Shown in pieces: positions 43,636-53,171 of a stretch of DNA of 64,000 nt. A model generated the notes under the pieces. It was not told the origin of the DNA and searched no databases. It saw only the letters and a program-made list of their open reading frames with translations. A program made the translations under genes and the position numbers. Origin of the DNA: Desnuesiella massiliensis (GTDB taxonomy: Bacteria > Bacillota > Clostridia > Clostridiales > Clostridiaceae); contig NZ_LN879457.1 in assembly GCF_001403615.1 (NCBI RefSeq), positions 806,001 to 870,000 of the forward strand, given 5' to 3'. Every line of letters begins with the position of its first letter. The stretch's first letter is position 1.

Positions 43636-44781
43636 TTGTCTAGTGTAATTATAATAGCGCTTATATATCTATTATTAATGACAATATTCAGGAGTGTAAA
43701 TATATGTTTTAACTCCTATAAATTATATAAAGCTTATGGTTATAAAGAAATATCTTGTATTAAGTTGTTGCCAATATTTAAAAATGAATATTTAAAAAAG
43801 TATGATAAAGCTATTAGTAAATTATATAAGATTATTGAAAATACTAACAAAGAATTAGAGTTGTGCTATATACATATGGGAAGCTTATTTGAGAATATGG
43901 GAAATTTATATGGAGCTTCAGAAAATTTTGAAAAAGCTTTAGAGATAAATAATTATAATAAAGAGCTTATATATAAAATAGATAGGGTAAATTACAACAT
44001 TGCAAGTACACTAATTTATGAAGGTAAGGCACAAGAAGCATTGGACTTTTTATTAAAAGTCTCACATCATGAAGAAGGAAGAAGTACAAGCAGCACATTA
44101 AACAATATAAGCTGGGCCTACAATGAAATAAAGGATTATGAACATTCACTGGAATATAGCAACTATGGTTTAGAAAAAGAAGAAGATGACTACTACCTTC
44201 TAACAAATAAGGGAAATGCTCTATTTGGCTTAGAAAGAAATGAAGAAGCATTAGAAGCTTACAACAAAGCCATAGAGCTAGCACCAGAGGATTATCCCTT
44301 TGGATGGTATGGTAGGGGGATTACTAATTATTGCTTAGGTAATTATGAAGAGGGAGAAAAAGCTTTCAAAAAATATTTAGAGATAAAAGAGGAGAAAGAT
44401 GGATATTATTATCTGTTAAAATGCTTGCACGAACAAAGTAAATTTGATGAAAAGATAGAAGTAATCGATCGCTTTATAGAAAGTCGTTGCGACCTGCCTT
44501 GGTCTTATAATATAAAAGGTGATACTTTATGTTTTTTAAACAAATTTCATAAAGCTATAGAATGCTTTGACAAGGCTATAGAATTGGAGCCAGAATATGC
44601 AGATGCTTATTATAATAAATGCAGAATTTTTTGTGATTTTAATGTGATAGATGGAGCACTGAGCATGCTAAAAAAAGCAGTGGAGTTTGACAGAAGGTAT
44701 ATAGAAGTAGCAAGTGAAGATGAGCTTTTAAATAAGATAAGAGTATACAGAGAATACTATGACATTGTTAATTTAAAATAA
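43636..44781 (+). CDS. Membrane-anchored TPR protein (first gene of Hsp70 cluster)
   Basis: A 381-residue protein: one N-terminal membrane helix (about 2-20) and then six to eight TPR-type helical repeats (about 50-370), clearest at ALEAYNKAIELAPEDYPFGW and KAIECFDKAIELEPEYADAY. TTG start after AGGAGGAAGG; a nearby ATG is out of frame. The TPRs likely bind partner proteins at the membrane. It is 24 nt upstream of a J-domain-TPR gene and appears to be in one operon with mini-GrpE and Hsp70. Confidence 0.85.
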   Translation: MSSVIIIALIYLLLMTIFRSVNICFNSYKLYKAYGYKEISCIKLLPIFKNEYLKKYDKAISKLYKIIENTNKELELCYIHMGSLFENMGNLYGASENFEKALEINNYNKELIYKIDRVNYNIASTLIYEGKAQEALDFLLKVSHHEEGRSTSSTLNNISWAYNEIKDYEHSLEYSNYGLEKEEDDYYLLTNKGNALFGLERNEEALEAYNKAIELAPEDYPFGWYGRGITNYCLGNYEEGEKAFKKYLEIKEEKDGYYYLLKCLHEQSKFDEKIEVIDRFIESRCDLPWSYNIKGDTLCFLNKFHKAIECFDKAIELEPEYADAYYNKCRIFCDFNVIDGALSMLKKAVEFDRRYIEVASEDELLNKIRVYREYYDIVNLK

Positions 44782-44805
44782 GTTTTATTTTTGAGGTGAG
44801 AAAAT

Positions 44806-45960
44806 TTGGAGAATTTATATGATATATTGGAAATTGACCTTTCTTCAGATGAAAAAGAGATAAAAAAAGCTTATGTAAAAATGGTAAGAAAATATCCTCC
44901 AGAAAAGGCTCCAGAGGAATTTAAAAAGATAAGAAAGGCTTTTGAAATACTGATAGATCCTACCTCTAGAGCTGAATATTTAGCAAGACTGAAGTATGGG
45001 GATGAAATTGATGATTTAGAGAAAAATGCAGATGAAGCAATGGAGTATGGTGAGTATGACAAAGCCATTACAGCATATAAAAAAATATTAATCATAGAGC
45101 CTAATATGAATCTTATAAAAAACAAATTAGCTTTAGCTATGATTTATAATGAACAAATAGATGAGGGAATAGAGCAATTAAAAAAGCTAGTAGAAAGTAA
45201 TCCCAATGATTCTATGTATATAGGAAATTTAGCTTATGGTTATAAGCAAAAAAATGACTTAAATAGAGCAGAAGAGCATTATATCAGAGCATTATCAATA
45301 GATGGCCATGATGAAATTAATCTCTCAACATTGATAAATATATATATGGATAAAAAAGAATATCATAAGGCAATAAGTTACCTAGATAATAATATCAATT
45401 CTAATAAAACTGAAGATTTTAGAGAATTTATATATTATTACGAGAAGATCAGGGTTTATACCTATGAAAATAAACCAGAAGAAATTAAACAAGTTATTTT
45501 TCAGATGAAAAATTTAATGCCTAAAGATGAAGAAATCAATAGCTATGTGATGTGGAGGTTCTATACCTTGGCAAATAGTCTATATAAAAATGGAATGTTT
45601 AATTTAGGGGAAATTATAACTGCAAGCACACTGGAACTTTATGGAGAGAATCCAAGCATTATTAATTTATATGATGAATGTAAAGAATTGAGTATGTTAA
45701 ATGAAGAGTTTCAGCGTTTATGCAGTGATAGCAGGATAATTGAAGTTCTAAAATCCCCTATATACTATTATTTATACAGATTTACCATGTCCTATGAGGA
45801 ATATGAAAAAGGGTTTGAACAAATGTTAAAGGAAGTTAAAGAAAATATAAAATCTAACAGAAAATCAATGATCAAATCTGTGAAAATATTAAAAGAGGAG
45901 TATTATCAATTATATACTCTGAAAAAAGATTTATATGATGATATATGTGAGAGCAGCTAA
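44806..45960 (+). CDS. J-domain-like TPR protein lacking HPD
   Basis: A 384-residue protein. Residues 1-60 have the J-domain pattern (NLYDILEIDLSSDEKEIKKA, FKKIRKAFEILIDP), but the HPD tripeptide needed to stimulate Hsp70 ATPase is PPE (31-33, in RKYPPEKAPEEF). TPR repeats follow (about 70-200) and then a helical C-terminal region (about 210-384). TTG start after GAGGTGAG. It is followed by the GrpE-like and Hsp70 genes, so it is very likely the specific co-chaperone of that Hsp70 despite the altered motif. Confidence 0.88.
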   Translation: MENLYDILEIDLSSDEKEIKKAYVKMVRKYPPEKAPEEFKKIRKAFEILIDPTSRAEYLARLKYGDEIDDLEKNADEAMEYGEYDKAITAYKKILIIEPNMNLIKNKLALAMIYNEQIDEGIEQLKKLVESNPNDSMYIGNLAYGYKQKNDLNRAEEHYIRALSIDGHDEINLSTLINIYMDKKEYHKAISYLDNNINSNKTEDFREFIYYYEKIRVYTYENKPEEIKQVIFQMKNLMPKDEEINSYVMWRFYTLANSLYKNGMFNLGEIITASTLELYGENPSIINLYDECKELSMLNEEFQRLCSDSRIIEVLKSPIYYYLYRFTMSYEEYEKGFEQMLKEVKENIKSNRKSMIKSVKILKEEYYQLYTLKKDLYDDICESS

Positions 45961-46001
45961 TAGATAGGCATAATTGAAGAAGCTTAGAAAGGAGAGAATT
46001 T

Positions 46002-46331
46002 ATGAGTTTAAATGAGGATAAAGTAATAAAAGAATTAATATTAATTTTAGATGAAATTGATAATATATATAGATTTGCAATTAGTAGTAAAAATGATTTA
46101 TTGCTAAATAATTTTGATAGCGCATTAAAAAATATAAAAAAACATCTAGATGAACTGGGCATAGAAAGCATATATCCCATTGGTGAAATTTTTGATAATA
46201 GACTTCATGAATGTGTACAAACCGTGGAAGATTGTTCTAAAAAACAGTATGAAATTGTGGATATTATTAAACGAGGATATAAGCATAATGGTAAAGTAAT
46301 TAGACCAGCCTATGTGGTAGCTGTGAAATAG
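46002..46331 (+). CDS. Short GrpE-like nucleotide exchange factor
   Basis: A 109-residue protein matching the GrpE four-helix/beta-domain part: IESIYPIGEIFDNRLHECVQ and RGYKHNGKVIRPAYVVAV align with the GEPFDPNLHEAV and KGYKLNGRVIRPA signatures. The long N-terminal dimerisation helix of normal GrpE (about 190 aa) is missing apart from about 45 residues. GAAAGGAG precedes the ATG, and it lies 9 nt before the Hsp70 gene. It probably serves that Hsp70 alone. Confidence 0.85.
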   Translation: MSLNEDKVIKELILILDEIDNIYRFAISSKNDLLLNNFDSALKNIKKHLDELGIESIYPIGEIFDNRLHECVQTVEDCSKKQYEIVDIIKRGYKHNGKVIRPAYVVAVK

Positions 46332-46340
46332 GAGGTTAAA

Positions 46341-48077
46341 ATGAAAATAATAGGAATTGATTTAGGTACTACTACAAGTGAAATAGCCTATATAAAGGAT
46401 GGAAAGCCAGAGATAATATGTAATTTGGAAGATAAAAGAATCACTCCATCAGTGATAGGGGTAACAGATGATGGCGAGTACATAGTAGGAGAATTTGCTA
46501 AAAGACAAATTGCCTTAAAACCAGATAAGACTGTTAGTGAAGTTAAAGCGTTGATTGGCACCAATGAAAAAGTGCTTTTGGGCGGAAAAAATTATTTTCC
46601 TCAAGAATTATCAGCTATATTACTTAAGCATTTAAAGTCAGCTGCAGAAAAACATTTAAATGAAGAGGTTGAAGGAGCTGTAATAACAGTACCAGCTAAT
46701 TTTAACTCTTTGCAGAGACAAGCTACTAAAATAGCTGGAGAATTAGCAGGTTTTAAAGTAGAAAGAATTATAAATGAGCCTACGGCAGCAGCTATGGCTT
46801 ATGGTTTGAATAATTTAGAAAATGATGAAAAGGTATTAGTATACGATTTGGGCGGCGGAACCTTTGATGTATCCGTTTTAGAGCTATTTTCAGGTATATT
46901 AGATGTAAAGGCAAGCAGGGGTAATAATAAGCTGGGTGGAAAAGATTTTGACCAAAGAATAATTGATTACATAGTAGAGGATTTTGAAAAGAATTATCAT
47001 ATAGATCTATCTGCTAATGTAGGTGCCATGGCTAGAATAAAAGAAGCTTCTGAGAAGGCAAAAATTGAGCTTTCAAATTCAGAAATAACAGAAATTAATC
47101 TTCCTTTTATAGCTATCGATGAAAACCAAAATCCTATAGGGATAAATTTAGTTTTAACAAGAAACAAGATGGAAGAATTAATAGAAGACTTAGTTAATTC
47201 TACAGAAATAACTATCAATGAAGCATTAGAGGCTTCTGGATATGCAGATGAAGATATTAACGTAGTATTAGCTGTTGGCGGTTCCAGTAAAATGTTTTGT
47301 GTAAGAAATTTATTGCAAAAAAGATTTGGAAATAAAGTTAGATTTGATATAAATCCAGATGAAGCAGTAGCTTTGGGAGCAGCGGTCCAAGCTGGTATTA
47401 TAAAAGATGAAATAAATTCAGAAGATAGTTTAATAGTTACAGATAATTGCCAATATACTTTGGGAATAAGCGTTATAGAGCATGGAAACTATGGAAGAGT
47501 GTATGATGGTGTTTTTGATCCCTTGATTAAAAGAGATACAAAAATACCCTGCACAGTTAAGAAAACTTATTATACAAGCTATGATTATCAAACTCAAATA
47601 AGTATAGAAGTATATGAAGGCATATCTAGATTAGTTAAAGAAAATACTCTTATAGGCAGTGTCATTTTAGATGGCATACCTAGCGCTCTTAGTGGACAAG
47701 AACCTGTTGATATAACTTTTTCTTATAATTTAAACGGTATATTAGAAGTTCGGGGACAGGTCATTAGTACTGGAAAATATGCTTCTGCTACTTTTGACTT
47801 AAAGGGATTAAAAGATAGCCATTTAGCTATACCAGATTTTAATATTAATAGTAGCAATAATACTGGAAAAGATGCTTGGAAGAACTATAAGCTAGCCAAA
47901 GAGGTTCAATTATCAATTGAGCTTGCTGAAAAGAAATTAGAAGTTTTAAGTGTAGATGAAAAAATTGATATAGGACTTGTGTTAAACAAGTTAAAGCAAG
48001 CAGTAATTGATAATGATATAGAATTAGTTAAGGAATATGATAAGAAGTTAACTGATATGATATTTAATTTAGGATAA
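46341..48077 (+). CDS. Hsp70-family chaperone (DnaK paralog)
   Basis: A 578-residue Hsp70. The ATPase domain (about 1-365) has GIDLGTTTSEIAYI, NEPTAAAMAYGL, VYDLGGGTFDVSVLEL and AVGGSSKMFCVRNLL. The substrate-binding beta domain (about 380-505) is divergent from DnaK (YTLGISVIEHGNYGRVYDG), and the helical lid is short (about 510-578). Length is about 30-60 residues below usual DnaK, with no acidic C-terminal tail. Together with the TPR, J-TPR and mini-GrpE genes it forms a specialised chaperone set rather than the main heat-shock DnaK, which is normally in hrcA-grpE-dnaK-dnaJ. Confidence 0.92.
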   Translation: MKIIGIDLGTTTSEIAYIKDGKPEIICNLEDKRITPSVIGVTDDGEYIVGEFAKRQIALKPDKTVSEVKALIGTNEKVLLGGKNYFPQELSAILLKHLKSAAEKHLNEEVEGAVITVPANFNSLQRQATKIAGELAGFKVERIINEPTAAAMAYGLNNLENDEKVLVYDLGGGTFDVSVLELFSGILDVKASRGNNKLGGKDFDQRIIDYIVEDFEKNYHIDLSANVGAMARIKEASEKAKIELSNSEITEINLPFIAIDENQNPIGINLVLTRNKMEELIEDLVNSTEITINEALEASGYADEDINVVLAVGGSSKMFCVRNLLQKRFGNKVRFDINPDEAVALGAAVQAGIIKDEINSEDSLIVTDNCQYTLGISVIEHGNYGRVYDGVFDPLIKRDTKIPCTVKKTYYTSYDYQTQISIEVYEGISRLVKENTLIGSVILDGIPSALSGQEPVDITFSYNLNGILEVRGQVISTGKYASATFDLKGLKDSHLAIPDFNINSSNNTGKDAWKNYKLAKEVQLSIELAEKKLEVLSVDEKIDIGLVLNKLKQAVIDNDIELVKEYDKKLTDMIFNLG

Positions 48078-48163
48078 AAGGGACAGGGCATTAAAAAAAA
48101 TAAATGATGGTGTAAATTGTATAATAAAAACTATGAAAATATAATAAATATAGGAGTGATTTT

Positions 48164-48871
48164 ATGAATAAATTTAAAAAATTAACTTTGATAGTAGCAG
48201 TTTGTATATTAAGTTTAGCATTTTTTGTAGCATGCGATACCAACAAGAACAAGGAAGATAAAGAAAAACAAAACCAAAAGCAAAACTCTTTAGCTTATGG
48301 CAGTATCCTATCTACACGAAACAATATATCTTTTACAACTCTAAAAACACAAACTTCAGGTCTTAAAGAGATGTTAAAAGATTTTTGGGATATAGATGAT
48401 AAGAGCACTGCAATAGATACCTTAAATTGGCTTGTGGAGGAAGGACATAGAACTGATGCTGATGAAGTGCTTGCCGTAATTAAAAGTGGTGATGCAGTTT
48501 CTAATAAACAATTAAAGAGCGCTGTTGACTTGTGTAACAAAGCAACTTCAACTATGAAGCTTAAATTGAATTTTACAGATGAAATGTTTAAAAATGTTAA
48601 GACAACAACAGCATGGGATTCAGATAGATTAGTTAATGTTGCTAGGTGGTGCTATTCAGCTGACTACATAACTGAAGAAGAAGCTTGGGATTATATAGAA
48701 AAGGCTGTAGCTATGACTAAATCATCCTTGAATTCTTGGGAGGAATATTATATATCTTTTGCATATGGTCGTGCTATAGCTTATGAAGGCGATATAGACG
48801 AGATTATAGAAGCAGGAGAAACACTATTTAAAAAGAAAGATAGTATTCTAAAAAAGGTTGCATTTAAGTAG
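48164..48871 (+). CDS. DUF1266-like lipoprotein
   Basis: A 235-residue lipoprotein: lipobox region FFVAC (Cys25), lysine/glutamine-rich linker, then a helical domain (about 70-235) with NWLVEEGHRTDAD, AWDSDRLVNVARWCYSADY and SFAYGRAIAYEGDID, the pattern of DUF1266. Function unknown. GGAGTG precedes the ATG. It is 86 nt after hsp70 with no strong terminator between, so it may be part of the chaperone operon and be a client or envelope partner. A partial REP core (GGGACAGG) lies at 48079. Confidence 0.78.
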   Translation: MNKFKKLTLIVAVCILSLAFFVACDTNKNKEDKEKQNQKQNSLAYGSILSTRNNISFTTLKTQTSGLKEMLKDFWDIDDKSTAIDTLNWLVEEGHRTDADEVLAVIKSGDAVSNKQLKSAVDLCNKATSTMKLKLNFTDEMFKNVKTTTAWDSDRLVNVARWCYSADYITEEEAWDYIEKAVAMTKSSLNSWEEYYISFAYGRAIAYEGDIDEIIEAGETLFKKKDSILKKVAFK

Positions 48872-49063
48872 AAGTAGCCATGATGATCTATGTAAAGTTA
48901 AGTAAGAGCTATTAAAAAAGAGTATATTTAAATGGTGAAGCGCAAACTTGCAAAGTATATCTATTTAAAATTAAAAATGAATATAAGGTAATTATTAGTA
49001 TGTATTCATAACAAGGACTCTACACAAAATAATAATGATATTTATTTGTGAGGAGGTTTTGTA

Positions 49064-49420
49064 ATGAATAAAAGTAGCAAGAGAGAAAATGAAAGCAGAA
49101 TTGAACAGTTAATAGATGTAGTAGAAAAGCATGCAAGAACAGAAAGACACTTAGAGCAATACTCTGATATATCATCACCAGAGAATATAGCTAACGCTGA
49201 AAAAGTTCAAAAGCAAAGAGAAGAAGAAATAAATACGCTAAAAAATCTAGTAGCCTACGGAGATGATTATTATAACGATGATGTAGAAAATTTAAAAGGA
49301 AACTATGAAAAAACTAAAGAGTATATGCACTACAATGCCAGCCATATGAGCAATAAAGATTTAAATAATTTAGAAGAAAAACAGAAAAATAGAAAAGAGC
49401 AGTTAGATATATTAGATTAA
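49064..49420 (+). CDS. Small charged helical protein of unknown function (118 aa)
   Basis: A 118-residue, very hydrophilic protein, rich in Glu, Lys, Asn and Arg, with predicted coiled-coil helices (ISSPENIANAEKVQKQREEE, and NNLEEKQKNRKEQLDIL). A strong GGAGG site. It has no membrane or signal segment. Resembles small spore or stress-associated coiled-coil proteins of clostridia in composition only. It ends 3 bp before a perfect REP palindrome that acts as terminator. Confidence 0.7.
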   Translation: MNKSSKRENESRIEQLIDVVEKHARTERHLEQYSDISSPENIANAEKVQKQREEEINTLKNLVAYGDDYYNDDVENLKGNYEKTKEYMHYNASHMSNKDLNNLEEKQKNRKEQLDILD

Positions 49421-49423
49421 GAT

Positions 49424-49464
49424 GGGGACGGTTCATAAAACTGTATGTTTTATGAACCGTCCCT
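49424..49464. repeat. REP-like perfect palindrome serving as bidirectional terminator
   Basis: GGGACGGTTCATAAAA (49425-49440), 7-nt loop, and its exact reverse complement (49448-49463). It fills the gap between two convergent genes, 3 bp after one stop codon and 4 bp before the other. Confidence 0.9.
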
Positions 49465-49467
49465 TTA

Positions 49468-50103
49468 TTAAAAGTTATTAATTACACTTTTTACTTTTTC
49501 TAAGGCTGCATTTTTTGAGGCTTCGGCTTGTTCTTTTGAAATATTTGTACCTTCAATGAATATAGAATTAATCTTTTCAATTCCTAGGAATTGAGCAACG
49601 GTTTTAATATATCTGTGGCCCATTTCCATTTCAGCAGCAGGACCTGAAGAATAAAACCCTCCACTAGATTGAATATGGAGAAGAGACTTATTTTTTAATA
49701 AACCTACAGGACCGTTTTCAGTATATTTAAAGGTTTTTCCAGCTATACATATGCTATCAATATAAGCCTTCATTTTGGGAGGTACAGTAAAATTCCATAA
49801 AGGTGATACAAAAATATATTTATCAGCATTAATAAATTGCTCAAGTAATTGGTTTAATTGGCTAACCTTACTTTTTTCATTTTCCTTTAGTTCAGAGAAA
49901 TTAAGGCCAATCCCTAATTTGACCCATGCATTAAATACATCTTCGTCTATTAATGGAATTTCCATATTGTATAAATCTAATGTTACAACTTCATCTTCTG
50001 GATGAGCTTTTTTATATTCTTCTAAAAATGATGTGCCAATTGATAGTGAATATGAGTTTTCTTCAGACTTTGGGTTTGCGAAAATATATAGTACTTTATT
50101 CAT
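49468..50103 (-). CDS. azoR: FMN-dependent NADH-azoreductase (AzoR family)
   Basis: A 211-residue flavodoxin-like quinone/azo reductase. Signature features: LYIFANPKSEENSYSLSIG, the FMN-binding PLWNFTVPPKMKAYID and the loop GPVGLLKNKSLLHIQSSGG(F), all in family order; length is normal. It reduces quinones and azo compounds with two electrons from NADH. The start ATG at 50103 has AAAGGAA upstream. Monocistronic, ending at the REP palindrome. Confidence 0.93.
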   Translation of the reverse strand: MNKVLYIFANPKSEENSYSLSIGTSFLEEYKKAHPEDEVVTLDLYNMEIPLIDEDVFNAWVKLGIGLNFSELKENEKSKVSQLNQLLEQFINADKYIFVSPLWNFTVPPKMKAYIDSICIAGKTFKYTENGPVGLLKNKSLLHIQSSGGFYSSGPAAEMEMGHRYIKTVAQFLGIEKINSIFIEGTNISKEQAEASKNAALEKVKSVINNF

Positions 50104-50331
50104 AAAAAATTCCTTTCTTAATCATACATTATTACTTTAAATTATTAACTAACTTTATACAAGTATAATATATTACTATTATAAGTTTGTCAATAGATGA
50201 TAAAGAAAATTAATATCAATAAATAAATCTGAATATTTTTAAAAATAAAAATATATATATTTACAGATGAAGAAATATACGTTAAAATAAATTTAACGAG
50301 AAATAATTTTTATAAAAGGGAGGAAGTAAAT

Positions 50332-51669
50332 GTGTTTAGTTTTCCTAAAAATTTATACACTGATGTGAGAATAGAGGAAGTATTTGAAGGCAAAATTTCT
50401 TATTTAAATGGCAGCATTGAAGAAAATAAGGTAAGGAACTATACAGGGGCATTCATAAGAATTTATGATGGAGAAAAGTGGTATTATTGTTCTACTTCAG
50501 ATGTAGATAATATACAAAAGGAAATAGAGCAATTATCTTTAATGGCCAAGCCTTCAGAAAAGATTTATGATAATGAAATAGTGAAAAAACTTCAAGTGAA
50601 TGAAGGAGAATATTTAGTATTTCAAAAGGATTCTATTAGGAATATAAACAAAGAGGAAAAAGAAAATATTCTTAAAGATTTATTCCCAGTAGTTACTTCA
50701 AAAAAAGAAGTTAAAATGTGGAAGGCTCAGTACCTAGAGACCTTAAAAATAAAAAGCTTTTACTCAAGTAAAGGAAGTAATGTAAAACATGATTATCAAT
50801 CAGTAGCTGTTGCATTAAGCTTTTCCTTAGCAGATGGAGAGAAGACGTTTGATGGGAATTTTCAAAAGGCTTCTAACTTTTTTAAAGACATAGTTAACGA
50901 GAAAGAAAACCTAGAAAAAAGGCTTGATGAAAGTATATATTTTATGAAAAGTGCTACAGAGATCAGCCCAGGTGAATATACAGTTGTTTTATCGCCTTTA
51001 GCAGCGGGAGTATTTGCTCATGAAAGCTTTGGACATAAGAGTGAAGCTGATTTCATGGTAGGAGATGAGACTATGAAAAGAGAATGGGCAATAGGAACTA
51101 AAGTAGGATCAGAAATATTATCCATAATAGATTCAGGAAATATAATGGGGTCAGGCTATGTACCTTATGATGATGAAGGTACAAAAGCCAGTAAGACTTA
51201 TCTAATAGAAAAAGGAATATTAAAGGGGAGACTTCACAGCGGTTATACTGCAGCCTCTTTAGAAGAAGCAGTAACTGGAAATGCTAGAGCTATGAACTTT
51301 GAATATGAACCTATTGTTAGAATGACTACAACTTATATAGAACCTGGAAAGTACAGCAAAGAGGAGTTAATTTCCGAGGTACAAGAGGGATTGCTTATAG
51401 AAACTATAAATCATGGTTCTGGTATGTCCACGTTTACTCTTGCTCCAAGCCTAGCTTATAAAATAAAGGATGGAAAAATAAGTGATCCTGTAAAAATTTC
51501 AGTTATTACAGGAACGGTTTTTGATACTTTAAATAATATAGACGGATTATCTAATGAGTTAGAAATACTTGCATTCGCTACTGGCGGCTGTGGAAAAATG
51601 GAGCAATGGCCTCTAAACGTTGGTTTTGGTGGGCCTTATGTTAGAGTTAAAAATATGAATGTACAATAA
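50332..51669 (+). CDS. TldD/PmbA-family metallopeptidase-type protein (TldD-like)
   Basis: A 445-residue member of the TldD/PmbA (U62) family. It carries the zinc-site motif HESFGHKSEAD (about residue 229), the family's catalytic HExxGH variant, plus GSGYVPYDDEG and the GFGGPYVRVKN C-terminus. GTG start with GGGAGG 8 nt upstream. The 445-aa length equals TldD. With the next gene it forms a TldD-TldE-like heterodimer pair that degrades unfolded or modified peptides, or matures secondary-metabolite peptides in some organisms. No precursor peptide gene is visible nearby. Confidence 0.9.
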   Translation: MFSFPKNLYTDVRIEEVFEGKISYLNGSIEENKVRNYTGAFIRIYDGEKWYYCSTSDVDNIQKEIEQLSLMAKPSEKIYDNEIVKKLQVNEGEYLVFQKDSIRNINKEEKENILKDLFPVVTSKKEVKMWKAQYLETLKIKSFYSSKGSNVKHDYQSVAVALSFSLADGEKTFDGNFQKASNFFKDIVNEKENLEKRLDESIYFMKSATEISPGEYTVVLSPLAAGVFAHESFGHKSEADFMVGDETMKREWAIGTKVGSEILSIIDSGNIMGSGYVPYDDEGTKASKTYLIEKGILKGRLHSGYTAASLEEAVTGNARAMNFEYEPIVRMTTTYIEPGKYSKEELISEVQEGLLIETINHGSGMSTFTLAPSLAYKIKDGKISDPVKISVITGTVFDTLNNIDGLSNELEILAFATGGCGKMEQWPLNVGFGGPYVRVKNMNVQ

Positions 51670-51695
51670 TAATTTTAGTTTTTATGGAGGTTAAT

Positions 51696-52922
51696 ATGAT
51701 TAAAGAAGTTTTTCAAAACAGAGTAAAAGAAACATCCATTAATATATCCCAAACCTGTATAGAGTCGGTAAGGAAAAAGGATATCACAAAATCATCAATG
51801 AGAATATATGATAATGGGTGTATTGGTGTAGCTAGTGCTATTGGAAACTATGATGAAAATCAACTGGAACAAGAAGCAAAAGAAGCCTTATCTATGAGCA
51901 TACCATATGAATATGAAATATCAAGCAATAAAAATCAATGTGTTGACAATAGAAAAGATATATTAAAAGAAGAGGAAGTTATAAGTGAGTTAGAAGAAGT
52001 ACTATCAGTTTTAAGGATAGAGTATAAAGATTTTATATTTTCCAATAAGTTCAATTTAGTTGAGGTATATAATAAGCTTTCTAATACAAACGCTTTAAAT
52101 TTAGAACACAGAGATAAATATATTTCCTGTGAAATAATATTAAAAGACAAAAACTCATCTAATTTATTTGATGCTTTTGCAGGATATAGCGGGAGAAATT
52201 ACAGTAAAAAAGAATTACTTGCTTTAATTAATAAAGTATGTACAGCTTATAGAAATAAAGTTGAGCTGCCAAAGAGCAATAGGATACCTGTTATTTTTTC
52301 TGATAAAGATTTTTTGCCTTTTAGTAAGATAATTACTGAGCTTAATGGTTTAAAGTTTGGAAGCGGCACGTCTATTCTTTCATCTATGCTTAATAATAGA
52401 AAGTTTAATGAAGGGTTTTCATTTTATCAATCCTTAAATCCTGAGGACACCTTTTCTCCATTCTTTGATATGGAAGGATGCATAAATGAAGATTATAGAT
52501 ATGCACTTATTGAAAAGGGCTTTATAAAATCTCCGTACACTGATAAAAAAGTTTCTAGTATGTACAAGTTACCTTATACAGGAAGCGCTTTTGGAGAATA
52601 CGACGGTGTACCTAAATTAGGATTTAATAGTTTTTCAGTAAAACCTAGCAATAAGACTGTGAAAGAATTGTTAGGAGGTCAGATGGGGATATTCGTTATG
52701 ATAGCTTCTGGTGGAGATTTTACACCTGATGGTAAATTTGCTACACCTGTACAATTAGCATATTTATTTGACGGAGAGAAATTTATAGGTAAGCTTCCGG
52801 AACTGCAAATATCCTCAGATGTGTACAATATGTTTGGAGAAGGCTATCGAGGAGTATCACTAGATAAAATAACTAGCTTATCTAACGAAAGATATTTAGT
52901 TATGGACATGAATATTAATTAA
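51696..52922 (+). CDS. TldD/PmbA-family protein (TldE/PmbA-like subunit)
   Basis: A protein of about 408 residues, the non-catalytic-type partner: it lacks the HExxGH motif but has PVIFSDKDFLPFSKIITELNG and the C-terminal MIASGGDFTPDGKFATP core of PmbA proteins. ATG at 51696 is 5 nt after GGAGG; an in-frame ATG at 51684 overlaps that site. It lies 26 nt after the TldD-like gene and is surely cotranscribed. Ends just before a REP palindrome. Confidence 0.88.
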   Translation: MIKEVFQNRVKETSINISQTCIESVRKKDITKSSMRIYDNGCIGVASAIGNYDENQLEQEAKEALSMSIPYEYEISSNKNQCVDNRKDILKEEEVISELEEVLSVLRIEYKDFIFSNKFNLVEVYNKLSNTNALNLEHRDKYISCEIILKDKNSSNLFDAFAGYSGRNYSKKELLALINKVCTAYRNKVELPKSNRIPVIFSDKDFLPFSKIITELNGLKFGSGTSILSSMLNNRKFNEGFSFYQSLNPEDTFSPFFDMEGCINEDYRYALIEKGFIKSPYTDKKVSSMYKLPYTGSAFGEYDGVPKLGFNSFSVKPSNKTVKELLGGQMGIFVMIASGGDFTPDGKFATPVQLAYLFDGEKFIGKLPELQISSDVYNMFGEGYRGVSLDKITSLSNERYLVMDMNIN

Positions 52923-52925
52923 TAA

Positions 52926-52967
52926 TTGGGGACAGTTCATATTTTAACAAATATAAACTGTCCCCAA
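52926..52967. repeat. REP-like palindrome after the TldD/TldE pair
   Basis: TTGGGGACAGTT at the left and AACTGTCCCCAA at the right form an inverted repeat with a second short pairing (CATATTT/AAATATA) inside. It starts 3 bp after the stop codon. T-rich sequence follows, so it can terminate. The remaining 204 bp to 53171 hold no gene. Confidence 0.88.
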
Positions 52968-53171
52968 ATCTGTTTTGCTTTTAATTAAATCTGATATGAT
53001 GGATTATAAATATAAAATAATATAGTAGTATAATTTTATTGAAGTTTTAAAATCAATAAAATATTACCAATCTGAATTGTAATCATAACAGCATAAGTAA
53101 TTATTAAAACTGTATTAGTATAATTGATAGTAGGATATGGGTTTGATTTATATTAAAATAGGGGTGGAATT

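Noticed and set aside
48079..48086. Partial GGGACAGG after hsp70, and GGGGACAG in hsp70 (near 47754) and in the sortase gene (near 61988)
   Set aside because: Only the GGGACAG core matches and no inverted arm is present; not enough to call REP elements.
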